NCBI RefSeq assembly: GCF_021044625.1
Contig: NZ_CP087999.1
Span: 1,009,001-1,073,000, forward strand
Source: Geomonas sp. RF6
GTDB lineage: Bacteria > Desulfobacterota > Desulfuromonadia > Geobacterales > Geobacteraceae
Length of the DNA stretch: 64,000 bases
Direction of reading: 5' to 3'
Shown piece after piece: positions 43,128-51,438 of the stretch. Under the pieces are notes generated by a model, which was given only the letters and a program-made list of their open reading frames with translations, was not told where the DNA came from and did no database searches. The position numbers were made by a program, and so were the translations under genes. Position 1 is the stretch's first letter; every line of letters starts with the position of its first letter.

Positions 43128-44525
43128 TCAACGCATGCAGTTGAAGAGACCCATCGCCCAGAAGCAGTCGCCGCAGGGAACGGTGTTGGTATAGCAGTCC
43201 TGTTCGAATTCCTCGCAGTAGAGGTATTCGCAGGGGTTGAGGCCGCAGTTTGCGCAGAAGGGGTATTCGTGGCGCATGACTTCTGCTCTGAAGGAGCGGT
43301 ACTCCAGGCCATTCCAGATCTCCAGCGCCGCCCCTTCCCCCACTTCTCCAAAAGACCTGGCAGAGACGTATTTCTTATGGTTCGTGAGGTAGCAGGCATA
43401 CTTGTGCCACAGGAAGTAGCAGGGGTGCACCTTGCCGTCCCAGGCGAGAAAGAGGCTGCCGTTTTCTATGAAGTCGCAGTTTCGGTGGTCTTGCGGCGCG
43501 GCGGCCGGCAGCGTGATCTCCAGGCCGAGTTCCTCGGCTACCTCCCGCGCCGCTGCAAAAGTCTTTTCAACCTCCGCAAACCAGGCACCGTCACGCTTGA
43601 GGAGCATCTCCACGTTGAGGAAGATCCCGCGGGCGCGGGCGTCGGCCATCATGGCCTGCACGTGAGCGATGATCCTCTTTTCCTCTTCGGTGCTCCTGCC
43701 GCTCTGGAAGGCGATCCTGAAGTAATCGCTGATGTCGATCCCTTCCGCTTCGGCCCGGCTCATCCAGCTCTCGAAGATCGCGACCGCTTCGGGGGTGTTG
43801 CGGTCGTACGCAACAAGGTCCACGGCGGCAGGGTCATACGGTAGCAGGTGCGAGACAATGGCGAAATCAACCCCGCGGGACGCCGCCCAGCGCAGGACGG
43901 CGGGAAGCTCGCGCATATTCTCCCGCATGAGGACAAACTCCATTCCGATGCGGAAGTCTCGTCTGCCGCACTTCTCCCTCGCGCTCGTGAGAACGGCGAA
44001 CGCTTTTTCCACATCGTGCAACTCTCCCCCCTCGCGCACGGCACGAAAGGTCTCGGGGGAGACGGAGTCGACGGAAATGCAGATCCGATCCAGCCCCGCC
44101 TCCATGAGGGCAACAGCCCTGCGCTCGGTCAGGAGAAGGCCGTTTGACTGAAAGCCGATCCACGACTCTGCAGGCATGGAAGCCCGCGCGATCGTCACGA
44201 ATTCCTCCAGCCGCGGGTGCAGGAGCGGCTCGCCGATGCCGTTCAGCACTAGGGACTCTGCGGTGGGAAAAAGGGGCTCCAGAGCCTTGAAGGTTTCCAG
44301 CGAGAGGTGCCCCTCGGAGATGTCGCTTCCCGGGGTGTATTTCACGCACATGCTGCACTGGAGGTTGCAGTAGGTGGTGGTCTCGACAAAGAGCTTGCTC
44401 GGGTGCGGGCGGAATGCCTTCCCTTCTGCATCTGCGGGGGGAAGGGGTGCTGTCGCTACCGGGGCGCTGGACGGTATTCTGCCGTTGCAGAGATCTGCCA
44501 GGCGGTTCCAATTCTGAAGGGTCAT
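43128..44525 (-). CDS. radical SAM/SPASM protein (putative metalloenzyme maturase)
   Basis: 465 residues; AGAGGAACAG precedes ATG at 44525. The radical SAM cluster motif CxxxCxxC is CNLQCSMC at 53-60, followed by the GEPLL, NGLLL and ISVDS motifs of the TIM barrel. The C-terminal 90 residues hold seven or more cysteines (HPCYFLW, CANCGLNPCEYLYCEEF, CYTNTVPCGDCFW), a SPASM-type auxiliary cluster domain. The overall form agrees with the Geobacter-type subfamily predicted to mature metalloenzymes; I am not certain of the subfamily. No obvious substrate peptide or metalloenzyme gene is adjacent. Confidence 0.88.
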   Translation of the reverse strand: MTLQNWNRLADLCNGRIPSSAPVATAPLPPADAEGKAFRPHPSKLFVETTTYCNLQCSMCVKYTPGSDISEGHLSLETFKALEPLFPTAESLVLNGIGEPLLHPRLEEFVTIARASMPAESWIGFQSNGLLLTERRAVALMEAGLDRICISVDSVSPETFRAVREGGELHDVEKAFAVLTSAREKCGRRDFRIGMEFVLMRENMRELPAVLRWAASRGVDFAIVSHLLPYDPAAVDLVAYDRNTPEAVAIFESWMSRAEAEGIDISDYFRIAFQSGRSTEEEKRIIAHVQAMMADARARGIFLNVEMLLKRDGAWFAEVEKTFAAAREVAEELGLEITLPAAAPQDHRNCDFIENGSLFLAWDGKVHPCYFLWHKYACYLTNHKKYVSARSFGEVGEGAALEIWNGLEYRSFRAEVMRHEYPFCANCGLNPCEYLYCEEFEQDCYTNTVPCGDCFWAMGLFNCMR

Positions 44526-44922
44526 CTGTTCCTCTTAAAGCGGGTGGCAAAGCGGAGTTTTGATTGATGCCTGCGGATGAGGAGAAATACTCGGAGTTGC
44601 GGGGAGGACATCGGGTTCAATCTATGCGGCAGGAAGGTCCGAGTCAACAACTTTGGCGATGGGAAACGTTTACGTCACAGGCGGTGTCATGTGAAGGGGA
44701 GCTCTGCGTGGCGTACGCTTCATTGAGGGAGGGGACGCCAGCGGCGCCGCGCTGGAGCACAGGCTTCCCCAGCCTGTAGCCGCGGCGCCAGCCGCGCGGT
44801 CTGTGGCGGCCCGGCTGCGCCGCCATCGCAGGGAAGATGCGTACGCTCCAGCGCGGGGGCACCCGCATCCTCGTAGCAATCTTCCCCGCCCGATGAACAG
44901 ATGTGAAGCGGGCGACTCCCGG
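44526..44922. repeat. intergenic region holding a large GC-rich inverted repeat
   Basis: Bases 44738-44870 form the mirror copy of 26440-26550: GCTGGAGCACAGGCTTCCCC...AAGATGCGTACGCTCCAGC, with inner arms GCGGCGCCAGCCGCGCGG. The unit begins and ends with GCTGGAG/CTCCAGC and folds back on itself. No gene is seen elsewhere in this stretch. Confidence 0.7.
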
Positions 44923-46050
44923 TCAGGTTGAAAATAGATCCGCCGCCACGCCGTTCTCCCCCTCTTTCCTCCCGGTGGCGCTGGAGTCGTAGACGACCAG
45001 GAGAGAGTTGTCGGCAACACCCTGCGCGGCGAAGCAGGTGATTCCCTCTGCATGATCGGTTCCTTTGTCGCTCCCTTCACCGTACGGAACATCGACGACA
45101 ACCTCCAGACTACCGGCAAACACCACGCTGTCTTCGCTTTTGGCCTGTGCTCCCCCCGGCCAACGGAACAGGGTCACCGGTCCGTCCAGATCCATCGTCG
45201 GCCCGGCAAGTATCAGCAGGTCGTCGCCCCGCACGCACAGGTCGCGGATGCCGAGGCCGTTCAGTTGCAGAAAGTGCTTCTGATAGGTGGAGTGCCCGCT
45301 GCCGAGGTTTCGCAGCCTGAGGGTGGCGGTGTCGTCGGCATCTTCTTCCGGTTCAATCTCGAGGATCACCGCCCAGCCACGAAGAACCGGACCGCGCATC
45401 CCGATGAAAACGCGCGCACCTGCCACGGCGAGTCCCTCGAAATCGAGGCCGTTATCCTTCCCCGGCACCGTGAGGAACGGCTGCAGGTGCTTGTCCGACT
45501 CCAGCGCCGCCGTGAGGGCGCTCTCCTTGTCGTCTCCGCGCAACTTTGCTGCAGCGAGTTTCTTGCCGCCGATCACTGCTGCGTCTTTCAGCACATAGGT
45601 ACCGTTCTCCTCAACGAGCGGAATGCGCGCGAGGAGGCAGCGGTTGCCGTCGCGCGAGACCTTGGCGAGACGCTTTATGTTCTTCTCCGCCGAGTCCCCC
45701 TCCTCCGGCTTCTTGCGCTTCAGGCTGTGGGAACCGATCAGCCACAGGTAGCCGTCACGGTAGTCGAGACCCTCCAGGTCCGCCTCCTCCACGTCTTTCG
45801 AGTCGGGCGGAGCCGGTACGGGAAGCCGGAGATAGTCGCCGAGAGAAAAACGCGCGTGGTCGCCGTAGTGGTGGACGCCCCCGGCATCGCTCCCTTTATA
45901 GGTGAGACGCTCAAGGGTCACCGTCTCATCGTTGGCCACCCACAGCGTGCTGCCGACCTGCACCACGCCCGACAACCCGTCCCGCAGTTTCTTGCCGTCG
46001 GCATCGAGCGCCGCATCGAAATCGAGGACCACAACCCCTTTTCGCGCCAT
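44923..46050 (-). CDS. DUF3616-family beta-propeller-like protein
   Basis: 375 residues from ATG at 46050 (GAGGTG six bases upstream). The repeated strand-turn pattern suits DUF3616: GLSGVVQVGSTLWVANDETVTLERL, ADLEGLDYRDGYLWLIGSHSLKRKKP, GLDFEGLAVAGARVFIGMRGPVLRGWAVILEIE, LNGLGIRDLCVRGDDLLILAGPTMDLDGPV and HAEGITCFA. These blocks each start a propeller-type blade with conserved glycine-glutamate/asparagine positions. Function of the family is unknown; the fold recalls esterase-like phytase and SdiA-regulated propellers. No signal peptide is visible. Divergent from the SBP56 gene at 46303. Confidence 0.83.
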   Translation of the reverse strand: MARKGVVVLDFDAALDADGKKLRDGLSGVVQVGSTLWVANDETVTLERLTYKGSDAGGVHHYGDHARFSLGDYLRLPVPAPPDSKDVEEADLEGLDYRDGYLWLIGSHSLKRKKPEEGDSAEKNIKRLAKVSRDGNRCLLARIPLVEENGTYVLKDAAVIGGKKLAAAKLRGDDKESALTAALESDKHLQPFLTVPGKDNGLDFEGLAVAGARVFIGMRGPVLRGWAVILEIEPEEDADDTATLRLRNLGSGHSTYQKHFLQLNGLGIRDLCVRGDDLLILAGPTMDLDGPVTLFRWPGGAQAKSEDSVVFAGSLEVVVDVPYGEGSDKGTDHAEGITCFAAQGVADNSLLVVYDSSATGRKEGENGVAADLFST

Positions 46051-46302
46051 ATCGCACCTCTTCTCGCCACAGTAAAACCATCCTGCCATGAGAGTGTATC
46101 AGCATCCTGCCATCATGGGGGCATGTCCCTCAGGGATGCATCCCATGTCTGATCCAGATCAGTTAGCCGGATATCCGCGTCAACGTGAACTCCACTCCAT
46201 TAGCCTTGCATTGCCCTCCACACGGTCATAAGATTTCCTTAAAAAGGAGACGTAAAGCAGCGCGGCACCAAAGATTTTCGTGCCGAATCGAGGAGATGCT
46301 CT

Positions 46303-47697
46303 ATGACTTTATTCAGACCAGATCCGACCTTTTATCCTTCTCCGCGTATGGCGATGGACGCTCCGCCGGAGAAGGTTGGCTATGTGGCAACACTCAACTA
46401 TGGCGGCGCCCCCAAACCGGACGCCTTGGCCGTGGTCGACCTCGACCCGGCGTCGAAGGGGTACGGCGAGATAATCCACCGCCTCGAAATGCCCTACATC
46501 GGAGACGAGTTGCATCACTACGGGTGGAACTGCTGCAGCTCAGCCCTCTGCCCCGCCGCTCCCCATCCGCACCAGGAACGACGCTACCTGATCGTTCCGG
46601 GCCTCAGGAGCTCGCGGATCTATATCATCGATACAAAGCCCGATCCCGCGCGCCCCACCATCAGCAAGATCATCGAGCCGGAAGAGTTGATGGAGATGTC
46701 CGGCTATAGCCGCCCCCATACGGTGCACTGCGGCCCCGACGCCATATACGTGAGCGCTCTGGCGTCGGCCAACGGCAAAGGGTCGGGCGGCATATTCATG
46801 ATGGATCACTTCAACTTCAACGTGCTCGGCCCCTGGGAAGAGGACCGCGGCGCCCAGGACCTCTCCTACGATTTCTGGTGGCACTTCACCCACGACGTTA
46901 TGATCACCAGCGAATGGGGAAAGCCTGCGCAGTTCGAAAACGGCCTCATCCTGGACGACCTGATCAATTCCCGCTACGGAAAGAACCTGCACTTCTGGGA
47001 CCTGAGGAGGCGCAAGAACGTCCAGACCGTCTCCTTTGGCAACGACTACCAGCTGGTGTTCGAGGTGCGCCCCGCGCATGAGCCGAACAAGACGTACGGA
47101 TTCGTCTGTGTGGTGCTCGGGCTCAAGGATCTCTCCAGCTCGATCTGGATGTGGCACCGGGAGAGTAGCGGCAGCTGGGGGATCACGAAGGTCATCGACA
47201 TCCCGGCAGAGCCTGCCGACGCGAAGCTTCTGCCGCCACCCCTGCAGGGGTTCGGCGCCGTCCCCCCCCTGGTGACGGACATCGATCTCTCGCTGGATGA
47301 CCGTTTTCTCTACGTTTCCTGCTGGGGAACAGGGGAGCTACTGCAGTACGACGTTTCCGACCCGTTCCACCCCCGGCAGACCGGGTCGATAAAGCTCGGG
47401 GGGATCGTCCGCCGGATGGCGCACCCGAAGAGCGGCCCGCTCCTGGGGGGACCTCAGATGGTGGAAATCAGCCGCGACGGCAGACGGGTCTATTTCACCA
47501 ACTCGCTGTACGGCATAGTGGACGACCAGTTCTATCCGGACAAGATGTCGGGATGGATGGCGAAGGTGGACGTCGACCCGAACGGCGGGATCGCGCTGGA
47601 CGGCAACTTCTTCGTCGATTTTGGAGAGACTCGTGCGCACCAGGTGAGGCTCGAGGGTGGCGATGCATCCACTGATACATTCTGCTATCCATCATGA
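46303..47697 (+). CDS. SBP56-family protein, methanethiol oxidase-like
   Basis: 464 residues, ATG behind GAGGAG. It matches the selenium-binding protein 1 (SBP56) family across its length: GYVATLNYGGAPKPDALAVVDLDPAS, EMPYIGDELHHYGWNCCSSALCP (metal/thiol region, near 62-84), RPHTVHCGPDAIYVSALAS, DFWWHFTHDVMITSEWGKP (histidines that bind copper in methanethiol oxidase), YFTNSLYGIVDDQFYP. Bacterial MtoX oxidises methanethiol in the periplasm, but no signal peptide is visible here, so this may be a cytoplasmic family member. The gene overlaps the next, a membrane protein, by 41 bases. Confidence 0.92.
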   Translation: MTLFRPDPTFYPSPRMAMDAPPEKVGYVATLNYGGAPKPDALAVVDLDPASKGYGEIIHRLEMPYIGDELHHYGWNCCSSALCPAAPHPHQERRYLIVPGLRSSRIYIIDTKPDPARPTISKIIEPEELMEMSGYSRPHTVHCGPDAIYVSALASANGKGSGGIFMMDHFNFNVLGPWEEDRGAQDLSYDFWWHFTHDVMITSEWGKPAQFENGLILDDLINSRYGKNLHFWDLRRRKNVQTVSFGNDYQLVFEVRPAHEPNKTYGFVCVVLGLKDLSSSIWMWHRESSGSWGITKVIDIPAEPADAKLLPPPLQGFGAVPPLVTDIDLSLDDRFLYVSCWGTGELLQYDVSDPFHPRQTGSIKLGGIVRRMAHPKSGPLLGGPQMVEISRDGRRVYFTNSLYGIVDDQFYPDKMSGWMAKVDVDPNGGIALDGNFFVDFGETRAHQVRLEGGDASTDTFCYPS

Positions 47698-48349
47698 CGC
47701 GCTGATCAGCTGGCTCGCCATGATCGGGTTCGGGGCCTACCACGGGCTCAATCCCGGAATGGGATGGCTCTTTTCCCTTTCCAGGGGACTGCAGTTGCAA
47801 AGCGAGAGGGCGGTGTGGTCCTCCCTTATCCCCATCGCTCTCGGACACGGAGCTGCTGTCACGGTGGTGGCAGCGCTCGTTCTGGCGGCCGGGCACCTGA
47901 TGGACCCGGCGGTGCTTCGGGTGGTAACGGCAGCGACGCTGCTGGCCTTTGGCGTGTACAAGCTCTTTCGCTACTATCGCCATCCACTCTGGGTGGGGAT
48001 GCAGGTGGGGATGCGCGACCTCTTCTTCTGGTCCTTTCTGATGGCCTCCGCTCATGGCGCAGGGGTCATGGTGGCCCCCGTTCTCCTCTCGCTGACAAGG
48101 CCGCACGGTCTCCACACAGCGGCAGAGGAAGAAATAACCTCCGCAGTCGTCATGCTCCTCGCCATATCGGTGCACACCGCGGCGATGCTCGGGGTCATGG
48201 GGCTGGTGGCGTGGGTGGTCTACAAGAAGCTCGGTCTTGCTGTGCTCAGAAAAGGGTGGCTGAACTTTGACCTGCTGTGGGCGGGTGCGCTGCTGGCTGT
48301 AGGGGTGGTGGCGTTATTCGGTGCCCTCTCCGGCGGAGGGCATCACTGA
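47657..48349 (+). CDS. polytopic membrane protein coupled to SBP56
   Basis: 230 residues. GTG at 47657 is best placed after GTGAGG, with ATG at 47663 an alternative; both lie inside the preceding gene. About six hydrophobic segments are separated by histidine-containing motifs: FGAYHGLNPGMGWLFSLSRGLQ near 25, IALGHGAAVTVVAAL near 60, MASAHGAGVMVAPVL near 128 and SVHTAAMLG near 170. Histidines and glycines inside membrane helices resemble metal-transport proteins such as the NicO/RcnA group. The 41-base overlap implies coupled expression. A role in copper or sulfur-compound handling for the oxidase is inferred only. Confidence 0.82.
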   Translation: MAMHPLIHSAIHHDALISWLAMIGFGAYHGLNPGMGWLFSLSRGLQLQSERAVWSSLIPIALGHGAAVTVVAALVLAAGHLMDPAVLRVVTAATLLAFGVYKLFRYYRHPLWVGMQVGMRDLFFWSFLMASAHGAGVMVAPVLLSLTRPHGLHTAAEEEITSAVVMLLAISVHTAAMLGVMGLVAWVVYKKLGLAVLRKGWLNFDLLWAGALLAVGVVALFGALSGGGHH

Positions 48350-48429
48350 TCGCGCGGCTTCTCCGGCGCAGCGGTCGAGGCAATGATGCGCCGCCTCCGT
48401 GAGTGGCGACGGCGCAATCCGCTTCTCTG

Positions 48430-48609
48430 TCATCTCTGGGCTTTGAGACGAGTGATGACACCGGACAGGACGTTTTCGCGTTCAAGGAACTGTGCGTGCA
48501 GATCCCTTTTGTCCGTCCGCACTCTTTCCGTCTTCAGGTCTTCAAGGCAAGACTCCAGTTCATCTGTCAGGATGGCAGCCTCTTTTTCGGATAGATCGAT
48601 GTTGGGCAT
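48430..48609 (-). CDS. small helical protein, function unknown
   Basis: 59 residues from ATG at 48609, behind AGGAGG. MPNIDLSEKEAAILTDELESCLEDL... is a charged two-helix protein with a heptad pattern (ILTDELESCLEDLKTERV; AQFLERENVLSGVITRLK). Small proteins of this kind occur in several Geobacter genomes. The strong ribosome binding site supports it as a real gene despite its length. No function known. Confidence 0.65.
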   Translation of the reverse strand: MPNIDLSEKEAAILTDELESCLEDLKTERVRTDKRDLHAQFLERENVLSGVITRLKAQR

Positions 48610-48788
48610 ACGTTGCCTCCTTTGTGTCACAACTGCTTGGTACCCCGGCCACAGCGCCGGCCCTACGCTTCCTGCAAGAACCGATCACTTCCGCCTCCGG
48701 GCGGGGTGAGACAATTCCATTATAGCGGGAGCGCCTCAGAAACGAAAATCGAAGCAATGAGGGGGTCGGCTTCGCCCCCCCCCCCCGC

Positions 48789-49247
48789 CTATCTCCCCCC
48801 TGAACGATACCCGCCCGGTTCGGAGCGAAAGGCGACGGCGAGGCGGTTCCACCCGTTGATGGCCACGATCGCCAGGCTGAGATCCACCAGCTCCTTTTCA
48901 CTGAAGTACTCACGCGCCACTTTGTAGACCTCGTCCGGCACATGTCCCTCTGCCACTCTGGTTACCGCCTCCGTCCACGCCAACGCCGCCCGTTCGCGCT
49001 CGGTGAAAATCGGCGCGTCGCGCCAGGCGCCCAGCAGGTACAGACGCTGCTCCGTCTCGCCGGCGGCACGGGCGTCTTTGGCGTGCATGTCGAGGCAGTA
49101 CGCGCAGCCGTTGATCTGGGAGGCCCTCATCTTTATGAGGTGAAGGAGAGAAGACTCCAGCCCGCAGTCGCGCAGGTATCTCTCGAGCCCAAGCATCGCC
49201 TCGATCGCTCCCGGCGCTACCTTGTTGAATGCTATTCGTGATGCCAT
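48789..49247 (-). CDS. AhpD-like carboxymuconolactone decarboxylase-family protein
   Basis: 152 residues from ATG at 49247 behind GGAGG. The conserved core LIKMRASQINGCAYCLDMHAKDARAAGE (about 37-64) contains the CxxC...H active site of AhpD-type peroxidases, followed by WRDAPIFTERERAALAWTEAVT and LSLAIVAINGWNRLAVAF. All catalytic cysteines and the histidine are present. A role in peroxide detoxification with a thiol partner is likely for the family. The gene lies 52 bases downstream of the CoA-transferase and points the same way, but no functional link is evident. Confidence 0.9.
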   Translation of the reverse strand: MASRIAFNKVAPGAIEAMLGLERYLRDCGLESSLLHLIKMRASQINGCAYCLDMHAKDARAAGETEQRLYLLGAWRDAPIFTERERAALAWTEAVTRVAEGHVPDEVYKVAREYFSEKELVDLSLAIVAINGWNRLAVAFRSEPGGYRSGGR

Positions 49248-49299
49248 TTTTTTGCCTCCTTCAGTGGAAGTCGGAGCTTCGCGGCCACCTGCGCACACG

Positions 49300-50631
49300 C
49301 TAGATCCGGATACTGCTTCTCCAGATTTTCATCTCTGCAGCGGCTTGCACCAGATCTTCACGAAAATCGGGGTGAGCTATGGAGATCAGCGCTTCTGCCC
49401 GCTCCCACGTGCTTAGCCCTTTGAGGTTCACCTTGCCGAACTCGGTCACCACCCAGTGCACCGTGCTGCGCGGGGCGGTGACGTTGCTGCCGCAGGCGAG
49501 TGTGGGGACGATGCGCGATGTGGTTTTACCTGACTTCTGGTAGGTGGAGGAGAGGCAGATGAAGCTTTTCCCCCCTTTCGACAGGTACGCTCCGGCAACG
49601 AAATCGAGCTGGCCGCCGGAGCCGCTGATCTGCCTCGTGCCGCATGACTCCGAGGATGCCTGCCCAAATAGATCGATCTCAAGGGCTCCGTTTATGGAAA
49701 CCACATTGTCGAGCATCGCGAGCGTCCGGGCGTCGTTTGTGTACTCCACGGAGCGGCTCAGCAACTCCGGGTTGTTGTGCATGTATTCGTACAGGTTTCG
49801 GGTGCCGAGCGCGAAGGTCAGAACCTGGCGGCCGCGGTCGATATTCTTTCTCGATCCGTTGATCTTCCCGCTCAGGGCCAGATCCATGAAAGCATCGGTG
49901 TACAGCTCTGTGTGCACGCCGAGATCGGCCAGCCCCGACTCCCCGATCAACATTCCCACCGCAGCAGGCATCCCGCCGATCCCCAGTTGCAGGGAGGCGC
50001 CGTCCCCTATCTCCCCCATGATCAATTCCGCGACTTTGCGGTCGGCATCGGTCACTGCAGATCGTGGCAGCTCCGTCAGCGGCGGGTTGTCCCCCTCCAC
50101 GACATAGCGCACCCGCGAGAGATGAATGCGCTGTTCCGGGCCGCCGATGCAACAGGGCATCAGCTCATTGACCTCGACGATGATGTTTCGCGCACGGTCG
50201 CATACCGCCATGAGATGAGAGCACTGGGTCCCGAAGTTGAAGTACCCTTCTTCATCCATGGGAGCGACCTGAAAGATCGCCGTATCAACGTGCAGGTTCT
50301 GCCGGTAGTAGCGCGGCAATTCCGAATAGCGCATGGGGCTGTAGCAGCCGCACCCGGCTTCGATGATCCTGCGATCGATCGCACTGCAGTGCCAGGTATT
50401 CCAGGAAAAGTGCTTCGAGGCTTCAGGGATGCTGCAGATGGCGGGCATCCACATCGTGATGCCACCCCTCACCCTTACCCCAGTCAGCTCCTCCGCGCGC
50501 GCAGCCAGCGCCACATCTGTCGCAACCGGATGCCCGAGCCCGAAGCCGTAGTCGACCCACTCGCCGGACTTCACGACCCTTGCGGCTTTTTCCGCCGAGA
50601 CCAGCTTTTGCCGGTATTCCTCGTAAACCAT
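49300..50631 (-). CDS. acetyl-CoA hydrolase/transferase-family CoA-transferase
   Basis: 443 residues. It matches the 4-hydroxybutyrate/butyryl-CoA:acetate CoA-transferase type: [15 protein letters not shown] near 28, [15 protein letters not shown] near 119, [13 protein letters not shown] near 216, [16 protein letters not shown] (containing the likely catalytic Glu region) near 240, [26 protein letters not shown] near 330 and [24 protein letters not shown] near 395. The enzyme would move CoA between short-chain acids (succinate, acetate, butyrate or 4-hydroxybutyrate); exact substrates cannot be read from sequence. In Geobacter such enzymes activate acetate. Followed by an AhpD-like gene. Confidence 0.9.
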   Translation of the reverse strand: MVYEEYRQKLVSAEKAARVVKSGEWVDYGFGLGHPVATDVALAARAEELTGVRVRGGITMWMPAICSIPEASKHFSWNTWHCSAIDRRIIEAGCGCYSPMRYSELPRYYRQNLHVDTAIFQVAPMDEEGYFNFGTQCSHLMAVCDRARNIIVEVNELMPCCIGGPEQRIHLSRVRYVVEGDNPPLTELPRSAVTDADRKVAELIMGEIGDGASLQLGIGGMPAAVGMLIGESGLADLGVHTELYTDAFMDLALSGKINGSRKNIDRGRQVLTFALGTRNLYEYMHNNPELLSRSVEYTNDARTLAMLDNVVSINGALEIDLFGQASSESCGTRQISGSGGQLDFVAGAYLSKGGKSFICLSSTYQKSGKTTSRIVPTLACGSNVTAPRSTVHWVVTEFGKVNLKGLSTWERAEALISIAHPDFREDLVQAAAEMKIWRSSIRI

Positions 50632-50718
50632 CGCGTCCGCCCTCTCCGATGTATAGAAGTGAGGATAAATGGCAACCGCGCAGCAGTCCAGCCGAGGCGA
50701 TTCACACTCTGGAAGAGG

Positions 50719-51204
50719 TCAACGTTTCGGACCGGAGCGTTTGATCGGGATGACCTTGGCGAGGCCGGTGGTCTCCGGTCGTTTTTTCTCCGGCTCAACA
50801 ACGGTGAGAGGACCTCCGTCTCTTGCTTTTGCGAGTTCTGCAGCCCAGTTGGAGCACAGGTCCGAAATGACACTGCCGGAAACGGTTTTTACCCACGGCT
50901 GAGCAATGACACTCCCTTCCCCGAGGAAAGTGTCTGCCTTCAGCAAAAGGTAGCGGGTGTAACGATCGACTGTGTAGGCAAATACAGCAGCATCATCCGG
51001 GGCGTCTTCCACTTCCGTTATCTGCTGGGTCTCATAGATATAGTTCTCGCCGTCAAAAGCACCGCTCCACTCTTCATCAGGGATCATCCCCGCGTGACTC
51101 ACAGCCTTTGCCAAAGCTTCGTCCCGGTTTTCCGCCTCCACCTCGACAACGACCGTCTGAAAAACCGGACGCGCCAGCCTCACGCGGTACCGTGTAGCAC
51201 CCAT
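50719..51204 (-). CDS. hypothetical protein
   Basis: 161 residues, ATG at 51204 behind AGGAGG. No family recognised. The N-terminal 50 residues (YRVRLARPVFQTVVVEVEAENRDEALAKAVSHA) resemble the small beta-alpha-beta units that carry a DEAL-type helix in many conserved proteins of unknown function. The middle contains YETQQITEVEDAPDD and the C-terminus is basic (KVIPIKRSGPKR). No signal peptide or membrane helix. Upstream of the CoA-transferase in the same direction, separated by 87 bases. Confidence 0.7.
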   Translation of the reverse strand: MGATRYRVRLARPVFQTVVVEVEAENRDEALAKAVSHAGMIPDEEWSGAFDGENYIYETQQITEVEDAPDDAAVFAYTVDRYTRYLLLKADTFLGEGSVIAQPWVKTVSGSVISDLCSNWAAELAKARDGGPLTVVEPEKKRPETTGLAKVIPIKRSGPKR

Positions 51205-51299
51205 TGGAACCTCCTGTCATGCTTCTCGCCCTTGCCTATGGCACCAGTACCTAATTATAGCTCCCGCCATTGCCGCGTCTTCTCCTGACCGCTACACGA

Positions 51300-51438
51300 G
51301 AACTCGTGTCCCCTCCTTTGCGAAGGGTTGGCGAAGCGCCAGACGAGACCTCGCGTCCCCCCCTTTGCGAAGGTTCATCCGGGAATTCCGGGGGAGCGTG
51401 GGCCCATTGCCACGAAGCACTGCAGAAGGCCCAACGTT
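51300..51438. repeat. ISL3-related miniature elements beside the insertion sequence
   Basis: Two CCTTTGCGAAGG palindromes, the end sequence TTCATCCGGGAATTCCGG and the core ATTGCCACGAAGCACTGCAG are visible, as at 24776-24868 and 60843-60997. Confidence 0.7.

Noticed and set aside
42893-43399. 169-residue extension of the ChaN-like protein
   Set aside because: It spans an inverted repeat and part of the radical SAM gene on the same strand; signal peptide and ribosome site begin at 42892.
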